Positions 19,350 through 27,061 of a stretch of DNA of 64,000 bases are shown here, piece after piece. Each line of letters begins with the position of its first letter. Position 1 is the stretch's first letter. The DNA lies in NCBI RefSeq assembly GCF_004364805.1, contig NZ_SOAP01000001.1:496001-560000 (forward strand). Reading direction: 5' to 3'. The notes beneath the pieces are model-generated. The model ran no database searches. It had not been told where the DNA came from and saw only the letters and a list, made by a program, of their open reading frames with translations. A program made the translations under genes and the position numbers. This DNA comes from Pelagimonas phthalicica. GTDB lineage: Bacteria; Pseudomonadota; Alphaproteobacteria; Rhodobacterales; Rhodobacteraceae.

Positions 19350-19819
19350 GCGGACACCTTGAAGCCGATAAAGAACTCTTTCAGTTTCGGGAACCGTTTG
19401 ACCGCGATACCGGTCTCTGCCTCGATCTGATCCGCCGCCTGATCAATGCCTTCGGGCTGATCACAGGCCAGCACGAACCACATATTCAGGTGGTGAACGC
19501 GCTCATAATTATGCGCGACCTCTTTATGGGCATTGACCAAAGTCATGACATCTTCGAATCTGTCCTGAGGCACCGCCATGGCACAAAGGCAAAAGGCCCC
19601 GCCCATCGCCGCCGCATCGATAAAGGGGCCAAAGCGGGTGATTGCGCCGATCTCGCGCAGATGCCCCAACCGTTTCAGCACGTCCTCCTCGGAACAGCCT
19701 AGTTGTGCGCCAACCTCGGCATAGGGCCGGTTGGACAGGGGAAACCCCTCTTGCAACAGATTGATCAAGGCCCGGTCGGTGGCGTCCAACGCCCCCTCTG
19801 GCAAAGGTTGACGGCGCAT
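19346..19819 (-). CDS. nirG: Siroheme decarboxylase subunit NirG
   Basis: A 157-residue AsnC/Lrp-like protein (MRRQPLPEGALDATDRALIN...). Its helix-turn-helix region is RPYAEVGAQLGCSEEDVLKRL, and the C-terminal domain has the HNYERVHHLNMWFVLACD strand with the histidines typical of siroheme decarboxylases. The ATG at 19819 overlaps the nirDL stop as TGATG. It belongs to the NirDLGH complex of heme d1 biosynthesis. Confidence 0.82.
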   Translation of the reverse strand: MRRQPLPEGALDATDRALINLLQEGFPLSNRPYAEVGAQLGCSEEDVLKRLGHLREIGAITRFGPFIDAAAMGGAFCLCAMAVPQDRFEDVMTLVNAHKEVAHNYERVHHLNMWFVLACDQPEGIDQAADQIEAETGIAVKRFPKLKEFFIGFKVSA

Positions 19820-20811
19820 CACGCGGCCCTTTCCTGACGGGATTGCAACATCGCCCCGGTCTGTTTGAAACAGCGAACGGAAAACAGCGGCTCGCGCGTG
19901 ATCCCGGCAAGCTCCGGCATCTCACTGGCGCTGGCCAAGATCTCCAGCGCTTCGCTCCGGCTGCGGGCATGGATCATGGAATACAGGCTATAGTCCCAAA
20001 CCCCCGGCACCGTGGCGCGCTCGTAACACAGGGTGACACCGGGATGATTGGCCAGGGCCTCACCGGCGGCGATCATACGGTCCTGCGGGACTTTCCAAAC
20101 CACCATGGCGTTAGACGACCACCCGACCGAGCGATGCCGCACAATCACCCCGATCCGCGTCAGTATCCCCGCCGCCAGCAGCGCCTGGACCCGTGCAATC
20201 ACATCATCCTCTTGCCACCCCAACTGATCCGCCAAAGCCGCAAAAGGCCGCGAGACCAGCGCCAAACCCTGCGACATGGCATGCAAAAGCGGCCGATCAC
20301 TTTCACGCAAAACCGTCAGGTCCGGCTCGCCCCGGCGCGGTGTCGTGCGACGATCCCCGGTCAGGCGAAAGCCCAGATCGATGTTGAACGGGCGGCGCAG
20401 GCGCAAGTCCAACACCTCCAGCCCGGTATCGCTCTGGATTCCGTTCAGACAGGTTTCAAGCCGGGCCACATCCGGCGCGGTGGCGACAAACCACAGGTTC
20501 CAGTCATTCTCGCGCTGGTAGGAATGGTTCACTCCCAATTCGCGCCCCACCCGCGCGGCGACCTCAACCATGCGCTCCTCGGGCACCGCCATCGCCGCCA
20601 GGGTCGAGGCACCGGCAGTGTTGGGCCGCACCGTGCCCCCCACCCGCGCAATCCGCCCCGCCGCCTGCAAGGCCCGCAATCGCTCCAGGACCTCATCCTC
20701 GCTCAGCCCCACCTGCCGCGCCAGTTCAACAAAAGGCCGCGCGACCAGGGGAAAATCGCGCTGAAAATCATCAAGCAGGCTGCGGTCAATCGGATCAATC
20801 CGTGAAATCAT
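19819..20811 (-). CDS. nirDL: Fused siroheme decarboxylase subunit NirDL
   Basis: A 330-residue protein made of two tandem AsnC-like halves (about residues 1-160 and 170-325). Each has a helix-turn-helix-like segment, RPFVELARQVGLSEDEVLERL then RPFAALADQLGWQEDDVIARV. Each also has a C-terminal strand containing NHSYQRENDWNLWFV or LCYERATVPGVWDYSLY. This is the D-L fusion seen in several denitrifiers. ATG 20811 follows GGGAG; upstream in-frame codons have no ribosome site and improbable residues. It heads the minus-strand nirDL-G-H-J operon. Confidence 0.85.
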   Translation of the reverse strand: MISRIDPIDRSLLDDFQRDFPLVARPFVELARQVGLSEDEVLERLRALQAAGRIARVGGTVRPNTAGASTLAAMAVPEERMVEVAARVGRELGVNHSYQRENDWNLWFVATAPDVARLETCLNGIQSDTGLEVLDLRLRRPFNIDLGFRLTGDRRTTPRRGEPDLTVLRESDRPLLHAMSQGLALVSRPFAALADQLGWQEDDVIARVQALLAAGILTRIGVIVRHRSVGWSSNAMVVWKVPQDRMIAAGEALANHPGVTLCYERATVPGVWDYSLYSMIHARSRSEALEILASASEMPELAGITREPLFSVRCFKQTGAMLQSRQERAA

Positions 20812-21282
20812 CTTGGAAACTCCCGTGGGAAGGCATTGCGCCGACCTGCAGCTGACCCGGAAAAGATCAACGCGGCTGGCATGTTTTTGGGGAAATAAAA
20901 GGCCGGATGCAGGGCGATAGCCCGCTCCCGGTGGCATGCGGCTGATACCGCCATGGCTGGCAGGGACGATACCAGGCCATGGCGGATCAGCTTGGGCGCA
21001 GGTGTTGCGACACCTATCGCGCCCGAATGTCTGGCCAGCACGCCTCCCCAACCACAGATTCCCCGTGTCATTTCAACGAGAAAGGGGGTGATAGGGATCA
21101 TGGCGCGCACTCTTGCTTGGCTTCATCTGCTGGCTTTGCTCAGAGACTCGTCGCCTCCGTTACCGCCCAAATTGTCGCTTCGCGCCTGTCGCCTCCTTGA
21201 CTTTGGTCAAAGCAAATCTGCGCGCCAAAGCGGAACCTGATCGCAGGCGATACGCGCCCGCAAAAGCAACCGGAGTCCCGTC
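20812..21282. other. Divergent nirDL / nnrS control region
   Basis: This 471-bp region has no supportable gene; frames within it lack ribosome sites and family resemblance. It carries one perfect Fnr/NnrR-like palindrome at 21197-21210, 73 bp before nnrS and about 390 bp before nirDL. The long leader on the nirDL side is unexplained. Confidence 0.6.
21197..21210. promoter_or_regulatory. Perfect Fnr/NnrR-type box between nirDL and nnrS
   Basis: TTGACTTTGGTCAA is a perfect TTGAC-N4-GTCAA palindrome centred about 80 bp upstream of the nnrS ATG. It is the best match in the window to the target of Crp/Fnr-type NO or oxygen regulators, and a gene for such a regulator lies at 38491-39189. Confidence 0.75.
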
Positions 21283-22470
21283 ATGAGTTTCACCCCTTGC
21301 AAGCGCCTGCTTTCAGCCGGTTATCGGGTTTTCTTTCTGCTTGCAGGCCTGTTTGGCCTGCTCTCCATCGCGATCTGGACGCTTTGGCAGGCCATCTATG
21401 GCGCGTTTGATCTGCCTGTCGCCCTGCCGCAGATGTGGCACGCGCATGAGATGGTCTTTGGCTATGGGTCCGCTGCGGTGGCTGGCTTCCTGCTCACCGC
21501 CGCCCCCAATTGGACCAAATCCGGACCCGAGCCATTGTCCTTTTTCGCCGCCACATCAGGGCTTTGGCTGCTCGGGCGATTGGCCATGTGGCTGTCAGGC
21601 GACCTGCCCGCGCTGCTGGTTGCGTTTGTCGATCTGGCCTTTTTGCCGGTCCTGGCCGGGCGCATTCTGCAAACCCTGCTGAAACGCCCCAAACCCCAGC
21701 AACTGATCCTTCTGGCGGCGATCCTGGTCCTGTGGCTGGGAAATTTGCTGACCCATGTGGAATGGGTCGGCCTCAGCGCTGACACCGCTGACCAAGGGCT
21801 GCGCGGCGGGCTTTTGGCGCTATGTGCGCTGATCATGATCCTCGGCGGGCGTGTCACTCCGGCCTTTACCCGCAATGCCATGCTGCGCGAAGGGCGCGAA
21901 GAAAACCTCCCGAGCAACCCCGCCCCGCTGGCCGCCATGGCCATCGCCCCGGCCCTGCTGGCCGCGCTGGCCACCCTCGCGGGTCTGCCGCTGCAAATGG
22001 CCGGAGCTGCAGCGCTTTTGGCCGGGCTATCCGGCCTGATCCGCGTTGCGCTCTGGCGCGGGGCTTGGACCCGCAACCAGCCCATCCTCTGGGTCTTGCA
22101 CCTGTCCTATGCGCTCAACGCTCTGGGCTTTGTGCTCTACGGTCTCGCCGCCATTGATCTGGTCTCAGAGATCGCGGCCCTGCATATGCTGGGGATCGGC
22201 GGGGTTGGCGGCATGACACTGGCGGTGATGTCGCGCGCCGCACTTGGCCATTCCGGGCGCGCCCTGATCGCCCCGCGCCCCGTGGCCCTGGCCTATGCGC
22301 TGCTCCCCCTCGCCGCCCTCTCGCGGCTGGCCGCAAACCTCTCACCCGACCTCTACATGCCCGGCATCATCGCCTCCGGCCTGCTCTGGACCCTGGCCTT
22401 TGCGCTCTATTCCTACGCGCTCTGGCCGGTCTTCTGGGGCGAAAAACAACAAAAACCTGCCCCGGCCTGA
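21283..22470 (+). CDS. nnrS: NnrS family membrane heme/copper protein
   Basis: A 395-residue polytopic protein with about 12 membrane segments. NnrS hallmarks are visible: the N-terminal YRVFFLLAGLFGLLSI and WHAHEMVFGYGSAAVAGFLLTAAPNWT, plus HMLGIGGVGGMTLAVMSRAALGHSGR near the C-terminus. Histidines in these segments are the expected metal ligands. NnrS proteins are produced in response to NO and relieve its toxicity to metabolism. The gene is divergent from nirDL and has an Fnr/NnrR box 73 bp upstream. Confidence 0.92.
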   Translation: MSFTPCKRLLSAGYRVFFLLAGLFGLLSIAIWTLWQAIYGAFDLPVALPQMWHAHEMVFGYGSAAVAGFLLTAAPNWTKSGPEPLSFFAATSGLWLLGRLAMWLSGDLPALLVAFVDLAFLPVLAGRILQTLLKRPKPQQLILLAAILVLWLGNLLTHVEWVGLSADTADQGLRGGLLALCALIMILGGRVTPAFTRNAMLREGREENLPSNPAPLAAMAIAPALLAALATLAGLPLQMAGAAALLAGLSGLIRVALWRGAWTRNQPILWVLHLSYALNALGFVLYGLAAIDLVSEIAALHMLGIGGVGGMTLAVMSRAALGHSGRALIAPRPVALAYALLPLAALSRLAANLSPDLYMPGIIASGLLWTLAFALYSYALWPVFWGEKQQKPAPA

Positions 22471-22500
22471 CGAGGCCGCCGATCCCACGGCCCCACCTCC

Positions 22501-22570
22501 GATTTTGCGTTTTGACCAGTTTTGCGCTATTCTAGCGCATATTGAACCCAGTCATTTTCAACGCAAAATC
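22501..22570. repeat. Nested palindromes upstream of the 22591 gene
   Basis: GATTTTGCGTT (22501-22511) and AACGCAAAATC (22560-22570) are perfect 11-bp inverted repeats. Inside them TGCGCTA (22523-22529) and TAGCGCA (22533-22539) form a second perfect 7-bp repeat. TTTTGCG occurs three times in all, counting both strands. The GGAGGAGG ribosome site of the next gene begins a few bases later, so these may be operators or a 5'-UTR structure. Confidence 0.55.
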
Positions 22571-22590
22571 ATTCCGGAGGAGGATTTGTC

Positions 22591-23091
22591 ATGACAGAGG
22601 TATTTGATGGACAGGTGACCATCCGAAACGCCGGCGGCACGGAAGAGCGCATCATTCTTTCAGGCGAAGGCTCTGAAGTCTCGATCAAGGGCGGGGCGCA
22701 GGTGGCCCGACTGCGTTTGAAAGACCGGACCGGGGCCGACAGCATGGTGATTGATGGCGAAAATTCCAGCATCAACGGTTTTAATGGCGGGCGGATTTCC
22801 TTGCGCGACGCCGATAACCAGCCGCGACTGATTTTTGACGGGGCCAATGGCAATCTCAATGTGCAGGGACCGGCAGGGTGTCAGGTTGTCACCAAGCGAG
22901 ACATCGACGATGCGAGCTTTGCCATCGGCACCAATTTTGGCCTCAGGATCACCAATCCAAACGGCTCGCCTCGGGTCAATATCAGTCAAAACGGCCAGGT
23001 AGAAATCTTTGACAGCGCAGGTAATCTGACCTTCAAGGTTAATCCCGAAACCGGTGATGTCTCTATCAAGGGCCAGATCATCCAGCTCTGA
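22591..23091 (+). CDS. Repetitive beta-rich protein of unknown function
   Basis: A 166-residue protein (MTEVFDGQVTIRNAGG...) made of short Gly/Asn-turn strands such as GSEVSIKGG, SMVIDGENSSING and NGNLNVQG, ending in GDVSIKGQIIQL. The pattern suggests a right-handed beta-helix or a stacked-strand fibre-like fold. No signal peptide, membrane segment or catalytic motif is visible; one Cys occurs. The ATG follows a strong GGAGGAGG. I do not recognise a family. An 8+5-bp hairpin follows the stop codon. Confidence 0.6.
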   Translation: MTEVFDGQVTIRNAGGTEERIILSGEGSEVSIKGGAQVARLRLKDRTGADSMVIDGENSSINGFNGGRISLRDADNQPRLIFDGANGNLNVQGPAGCQVVTKRDIDDASFAIGTNFGLRITNPNGSPRVNISQNGQVEIFDSAGNLTFKVNPETGDVSIKGQIIQL

Positions 23092-23100
23092 GATTTGCGC

Positions 23101-23137
23101 GGCCCGTTGACTAGGAACAAAACCCTAGGAACGGGCC
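23101..23137 (+). terminator. Hairpin after the beta-rich gene, possible terminator
   Basis: GGCCCGTT (23101-23108) pairs with AACGGGCC (23130-23137), and CTAGG pairs with CCTAG inside. No T-run follows, so termination would be atypical; it could instead be a processing or stability hairpin between the two genes. Confidence 0.45.
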
Positions 23138-23159
23138 ACCTCTGCATAAGGATTCCAAC

Positions 23160-24125
23160 ATGCGCCGCCACAGCCTTAGCACCGCTCTGCTGCTCTTCGC
23201 CTTCGCACCACCCGCCCTTGCCGCCGACTGTTTTGATCGCAGCCTGGCGGTGGCCCGCTATCACTATGTCAATCCCGGCAATATCGCCGACAATTGGCAA
23301 GAGATTTACCAGCTCACGCTCAGCGGTGGCACAGTCACAAAATCCACCCGCCTGACCAAAGGGGCAATTTCATCGCCGCGCTATGACAGCTCTGCCCCGG
23401 TCTATTCCCCGGATGGTGCGCATATCGCCTATGTGGAATCTGATGCGGGCGGGGCCAATGCGCGGCTCAAACTGATGGAGGCCATGGATGCGGACCAAGA
23501 CCTGCAGGGCGATAACCCGGTTGTGCTGGATGACACAGATGTCGACATCACCTTGGTCGCCTGGGGGCCGGGCGATCGTCTGGCCTATGGGAAATTTGAC
23601 GGCAATGGCGACACCCAGATCGCCTCCGCCATCCTAAGCGCCGGCGGGCTTGGCACAATCACCCTGCATACGAGCGATGCCGATTACCCCGACAGCTTTG
23701 CCTTCGTGGCAGCAGATATGCTGGTCTATGACGCTGACGGGCAGTCGCTCAAACATATCGACCTGACCAATAACACGATCACCTTGCTCAGCGGCCCCAC
23801 GCCGCGTGATCGCACTCCGACAGCCAGCCCAAACAGCGCCGAGATCTTTCATACCCGTATTGTCGGATCGACGCTGGACCTGTGGAAAGCCACATTGGCC
23901 TCAGGCCCCAGCCTCACCGCGCAGCAATCAGTGCTGGCCACCTCCGGCATGAACGAAGCCAGCGTCGCTCTCAGCCCCGACGGGCTCTGCCTGGCCTATC
24001 TCGCTGGTGATCTCAGCATCACCTATGGCCCAAATTCCGACCTGTGGATCCAGGATCTCGAAACCGGGGCCATCCAACAAATCACCGCCTCCCGCGATCT
24101 CGCTGCGGTGGCTTGGAAACCATAG
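23160..24125 (+). CDS. Exported beta-propeller (TolB/WD40-like) protein
   Basis: A 321-residue protein with a Sec signal peptide (about residues 1-21, ending PALAA) and repeated propeller blades. The clearest are YDSSAPVYSPDGAHIAYVES, PDSFAFVAADMLVYDADG and NEASVALSPDGLCLAYLAG, which resemble TolB/PD40 repeats (SPDGxxIAY). It is probably periplasmic and may act in binding or scaffolding; no enzymatic motif is seen. It follows the beta-rich gene in the same direction and converges on rtcB, 21 bp away. Confidence 0.7.
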   Translation: MRRHSLSTALLLFAFAPPALAADCFDRSLAVARYHYVNPGNIADNWQEIYQLTLSGGTVTKSTRLTKGAISSPRYDSSAPVYSPDGAHIAYVESDAGGANARLKLMEAMDADQDLQGDNPVVLDDTDVDITLVAWGPGDRLAYGKFDGNGDTQIASAILSAGGLGTITLHTSDADYPDSFAFVAADMLVYDADGQSLKHIDLTNNTITLLSGPTPRDRTPTASPNSAEIFHTRIVGSTLDLWKATLASGPSLTAQQSVLATSGMNEASVALSPDGLCLAYLAGDLSITYGPNSDLWIQDLETGAIQQITASRDLAAVAWKP

Positions 24126-24146
24126 CCCCAAAACGGCAGACGCCGG

Positions 24147-25565
24147 TCACGCAGACCGGCGTCCTTTCTTGCGGTTCTTCCAAAACGGCGGGATATCCCC
24201 GGCCATGATGCAGCCATAAGGGTCGATGTAATCGACGATCTCGGCCAGATCATGCGACTTGATCTGATCGACCACACCCTCGGCCCGCTTATAGCTCGAT
24301 GGCAGCTCCGAGGCATCCACCGCCCCGGCATAAAACCGCACATCCAGCCCCTCGGTCTCCGCCTCCAACAGCTGGTCCGGCGTCATCTGCCCCATCCGGC
24401 GCTTATGCTCGGAGCGCGAGAAGTTCCGCCCCGCGCCATGTGGGCTAAAGCCCAGCGCGTGATCGGCATCCTTGCCCTTCACCACCAGAACCGGCTCGGA
24501 CATATTGAGCGGGATCAGGGTCAAGCCATTGGCGTCATTCGCATAATCCCCCCAGGCCGGAGTCGCCCCCTTACCATGCAGGTAAATGTCTCCGCGTTTG
24601 AAGACAAAATTATGCTCGTTCCAATACCGCTCACCGGAGTAGGCTTTGGCCGCCTCCACCGTCGCCTGATGGATGGCATTATGGTTGGCCTTGGTCCATT
24701 TCCGGATCAGCTGTAGCGCCGCCCAATAATCCTGCCCTTCCTGCGTGTCCGCCGGAATCCAGGCATTCTGTTTGGCGGTTTTCGGCGACAGCGTCTTGCG
24801 GAACTTCTCCGCCACCGCCATGCCGTTCTTGTACAGCACCGCCCCCGGCCCGCGCGAGCCGTGATGCGTCACCATCGCCGTGCGCCCTGTCGCGCGTGAC
24901 CGCCCGACAAAGAGGAAATGATTGCCGTCCCCTTGCGTGCCCATATGCTCCTGCGCCATGCGCAAGCTCTTGGGATTGTTCAGAAACGGGTTTTCCCGGA
25001 ACGCGTCAAGCAGGCTCAGAGACACGGTAAACCGCTTGCCCTGAGGCCGCCCGCCCGGACCAAAATGCGTCACCGATTGCGCCGCATCCAGCACGGTTTT
25101 CGGGTCGGCATCGCCGAGGTCCGTGATCATCACCGAACAGCAGATATCAGCGGAATGCATGCCCGGATGAATGGCGTTCCTGGCCGCGGCCACGCCCCCA
25201 ACCGGGATCGTGCCCACCGGCCCCGCTGGGCAGGCATCCGGCATGATCGCCCCGCCCACAAGGGTCGGCGTGCGCATCAGCGCCCGCATGGTTTCGCGCA
25301 CTTTGACAAGGTTGTCTTCCTCATCCGGCCCGCTGACCTCGATATTCTCGTGAAACGCCACCGCGCCCGGCGCGTGCAAATCCAAGGTCTCCGGCTCGGG
25401 CACCAGATCGCCCTCAAGCTCCCGACGGATTTTCACCAAACCAAACCCCTCGGCCCGCAGCCCATTGGCCTTTTCCAACAGCTGCGGAAACTGCTTGCCC
25501 GGCCGATGCCCCCATTCTTTGAGGTGGTCCCCGGTGACCGGGTCAAATTTCGTTTCATGTGTCAT
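24147..25565 (-). CDS. rtcB: RNA-splicing ligase RtcB
   Basis: A 472-residue GTP- and Mn-dependent ligase. It joins 2',3'-cyclic-phosphate or 3'-phosphate RNA ends to 5'-hydroxyl ends. Conserved metal and nucleotide residues are visible: HSADICCSVM, GTQGDGNHFLF, VTHHGSRGPG and SPHGAGRNFSR, which holds the histidine that becomes guanylylated. The ATG at 25565 follows GAGGAGATTGAG. It is the distal gene of the rsr / Y RNA / kptA island, and no rtcA cyclase is present; its place is taken by kptA. Confidence 0.95.
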   Translation of the reverse strand: MTHETKFDPVTGDHLKEWGHRPGKQFPQLLEKANGLRAEGFGLVKIRRELEGDLVPEPETLDLHAPGAVAFHENIEVSGPDEEDNLVKVRETMRALMRTPTLVGGAIMPDACPAGPVGTIPVGGVAAARNAIHPGMHSADICCSVMITDLGDADPKTVLDAAQSVTHFGPGGRPQGKRFTVSLSLLDAFRENPFLNNPKSLRMAQEHMGTQGDGNHFLFVGRSRATGRTAMVTHHGSRGPGAVLYKNGMAVAEKFRKTLSPKTAKQNAWIPADTQEGQDYWAALQLIRKWTKANHNAIHQATVEAAKAYSGERYWNEHNFVFKRGDIYLHGKGATPAWGDYANDANGLTLIPLNMSEPVLVVKGKDADHALGFSPHGAGRNFSRSEHKRRMGQMTPDQLLEAETEGLDVRFYAGAVDASELPSSYKRAEGVVDQIKSHDLAEIVDYIDPYGCIMAGDIPPFWKNRKKGRRSA

Positions 25566-25777
25566 CTCAATCTCCTCGCAACCTCATAGGTCGCCTTACT
25601 CGTTCAACACGGTCACCTGACCGCTCCATTTTCGTTCTGCAAAATCCATGCGCTCACGCACGGCCAAGGATTTATCCCCACGCAATCGCTCCGTGGCCTA
25701 ATTCGCTGATCGGTGACCACTGGTTTGGCTCCAGAGTAGCGTGCTATGAAAGCAATCAATCAACGCAAACCACTGTC
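25566..25777 (-). other. Spacer between the zinc-ribbon gene and rtcB
   Basis: This 212-bp gap shows no Y RNA core motif and no well-supported gene. One short frame ending about 25 bp before rtcB (with MDFAERKWSGQVTVLNE as its C-terminal part) lacks a convincing ribosome site. An independent promoter for rtcB cannot be excluded. Confidence 0.4.
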
Positions 25778-26215
25778 TCATTGTTCTTTCCAATAGGTAT
25801 GCCGCGCTATGGGCACGAACACATGCCACTGATAGCTATCTGCGTATTCCGTTCCGACCAAAGCTCCGCATTTGCACAGCTTGTTGGGGCCATTATTACC
25901 GTCGACCCCATCACGCCCCACATGATAAGATACCTCTGAAATCCAGTGCAGAACCGATGTCAGATCACTTGGGTTGATCCAGACAGTATCCTCGGCATCA
26001 ATGGAATTGGGCTGCCAGCTCGCCGGAAACTCTGTGCAAAATTCAGCGTCCACACATAGCTTGCCGCCCTTCGGGACCGGCGCAACTTCGGCGACACGGT
26101 TTTCACCAGGTTCTACGAAATTGCACCGCGAAACACCCTCCGGCGAGAGCGGGATCACATCCAACCGTCTGGTCAATTGTGCGTCACAGTTCTTGCAATA
26201 CAAAGCGCTCGACAT
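25778..26215 (-). CDS. Unknown protein with zinc-ribbon-like cysteine pairs
   Basis: A 145-residue protein starting MSSALYCKNCDAQLTRRLD. An N-terminal CxxC pair and a C-terminal CKC pair (NKLCKCGAL) could together bind one zinc. The middle is acidic and aromatic (DTVWINPSDLTSVLHWISEVSYHVGRDG). The start at 26215 has a weak AAAGA site; a longer frame would begin inside Y RNA E's 3' stem. I do not recognise the family. Its place between Y RNA E and rtcB suggests an RNA-repair or RNA-binding role, but it could be an unrelated insertion. Confidence 0.55.
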   Translation of the reverse strand: MSSALYCKNCDAQLTRRLDVIPLSPEGVSRCNFVEPGENRVAEVAPVPKGGKLCVDAEFCTEFPASWQPNSIDAEDTVWINPSDLTSVLHWISEVSYHVGRDGVDGNNGPNKLCKCGALVGTEYADSYQWHVFVPIARHTYWKEQ

Positions 26216-26247
26216 GGTCTTTTCTTTCGTCTGATACCTTTCAAAGC

Positions 26248-26399
26248 GCGGGGACAAGGGTGCGCAGGATGAATTTTCCGCCACCGGAGTTTTGCGCTCC
26301 GGGCCGGGTTTGAACCGGCAAGGGCCTCGGGTCAGCTAAACCAAATGGCCCATCCCCATGGGGGATGCGTCTACCTGTAATCCTGCGGGCATTCCCCGC
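26248..26399 (-). ncRNA. Y RNA-like module E with tRNA-like domain
   Basis: A terminal stem GCGGGGA / TCCCCGC (26399-26393 with 26254-26248) opens into the motif shared by all five modules, GAATGCC-x-G-x-GG-x-TTACA, with TTG before the 3' stem strand. A second stem, CGCAGGAT / ATCCTGCG, follows. The interior holds a perfect 5-bp T-arm mimic (GCCGG TTCAAAC CCGGC). A 6-bp acceptor-like hairpin (CCGGAG / CTCCGG) capped by seven bases comes next, plus a CATCCCC / GGGGATG hairpin. It lies between kptA and the zinc-ribbon gene. Confidence 0.78.
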
Positions 26400-26406
26400 T
26401 GAAATT

Positions 26407-27000
26407 TCAATTTGGCCAACCAGAAAGATACTCTGGCGGCACATGATCGGTGAGCCAGACACCGTTATCCGCCTGATAAAAGGCGAACCCGTCTGCCTGC
26501 ATCCGCGCAGCATCGACATGCAACACATGCGGCTTGCCGTGTCGCGTGCCAACCTGCCTTGCGGTGGCTTCATCCGCCGACAGATGAACCTGTCTCCGGC
26601 TCATCGGCTTTAACCCCTCTGCGCGTAGGATGCTCAGCTTGTTCAACGCCGTACCATGGTACAACTGGTCAGGCGGTTCCACCGGTTCCAGCCCAAGGCA
26701 GACATCAACCGAATGCCCCTGCGCTGCTCGGATACGTTGCCCATCTTGCGACAGCGAAAACCGCGACTTCTGGTCGTTTCGGACAATCGCCTTGAGCTCC
26801 TCAAGAGATAGGGCCGTCCCATGCGCCTCCGCTTTTTGCAAAAGAGCTGGGACATCGGCCCATCCCTGCGCATCAAGGGTCAACCCAATTGCATCGGGTT
26901 TATGGCGCAGCACGTAGCTGATAAATTTGCTTTTCTGTGTCATCATCTTGGTCACGCTTGGCGGCGGTAGTTTCAATTTTCTAGTGTCAGGACCCGACAT
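26407..27000 (-). CDS. kptA: RNA 2'-phosphotransferase KptA/Tpt1
   Basis: A 197-residue Tpt1-family enzyme that moves an internal RNA 2'-phosphate to NAD, giving ADP-ribose 1''-2''-cyclic phosphate. Family motifs are clear: SKFISYVLRHKPDAIGLTLDAQGW, then IRAAQGHS, LYHGT, and RRQVHLS, including the Arg-His-Arg catalytic set. The start at ATG 27000 follows AAAGGAG with 8-nt spacing. It sits between Y RNA modules D and E. Such 2'-phosphates are made by plant/fungal-type ligation, not by RtcB, so its partner ligase or substrate in this cell is an open question. Confidence 0.92.
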   Translation of the reverse strand: MSGPDTRKLKLPPPSVTKMMTQKSKFISYVLRHKPDAIGLTLDAQGWADVPALLQKAEAHGTALSLEELKAIVRNDQKSRFSLSQDGQRIRAAQGHSVDVCLGLEPVEPPDQLYHGTALNKLSILRAEGLKPMSRRQVHLSADEATARQVGTRHGKPHVLHVDAARMQADGFAFYQADNGVWLTDHVPPEYLSGWPN

Positions 27001-27002
27001 CG

Positions 27003-27040
27003 GACCCGCTCCTTTGTTCCACGGGCATCGCCCGCTATTC
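27003..27040 (-). other. Possible decayed Y RNA core in the kptA leader
   Basis: The 38 bases before the kptA start contain GGCGATGCCCGTGGAACAAA, close to the core GGCGAATGCCGGTGGAACTACA of module C but without a matching 3' stem strand. The segment includes the kptA ribosome site. It may be a remnant of a sixth module or a mimic used for control. Confidence 0.35.
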
Positions 27041-27061
27041 CTTCAACACGTTTAAAATTAG

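Noticed and set aside
20953-21240. Short plus-strand frames between nirDL and nnrS
   Set aside because: No ribosome site, no recognisable product, and one overlaps the Fnr/NnrR box.
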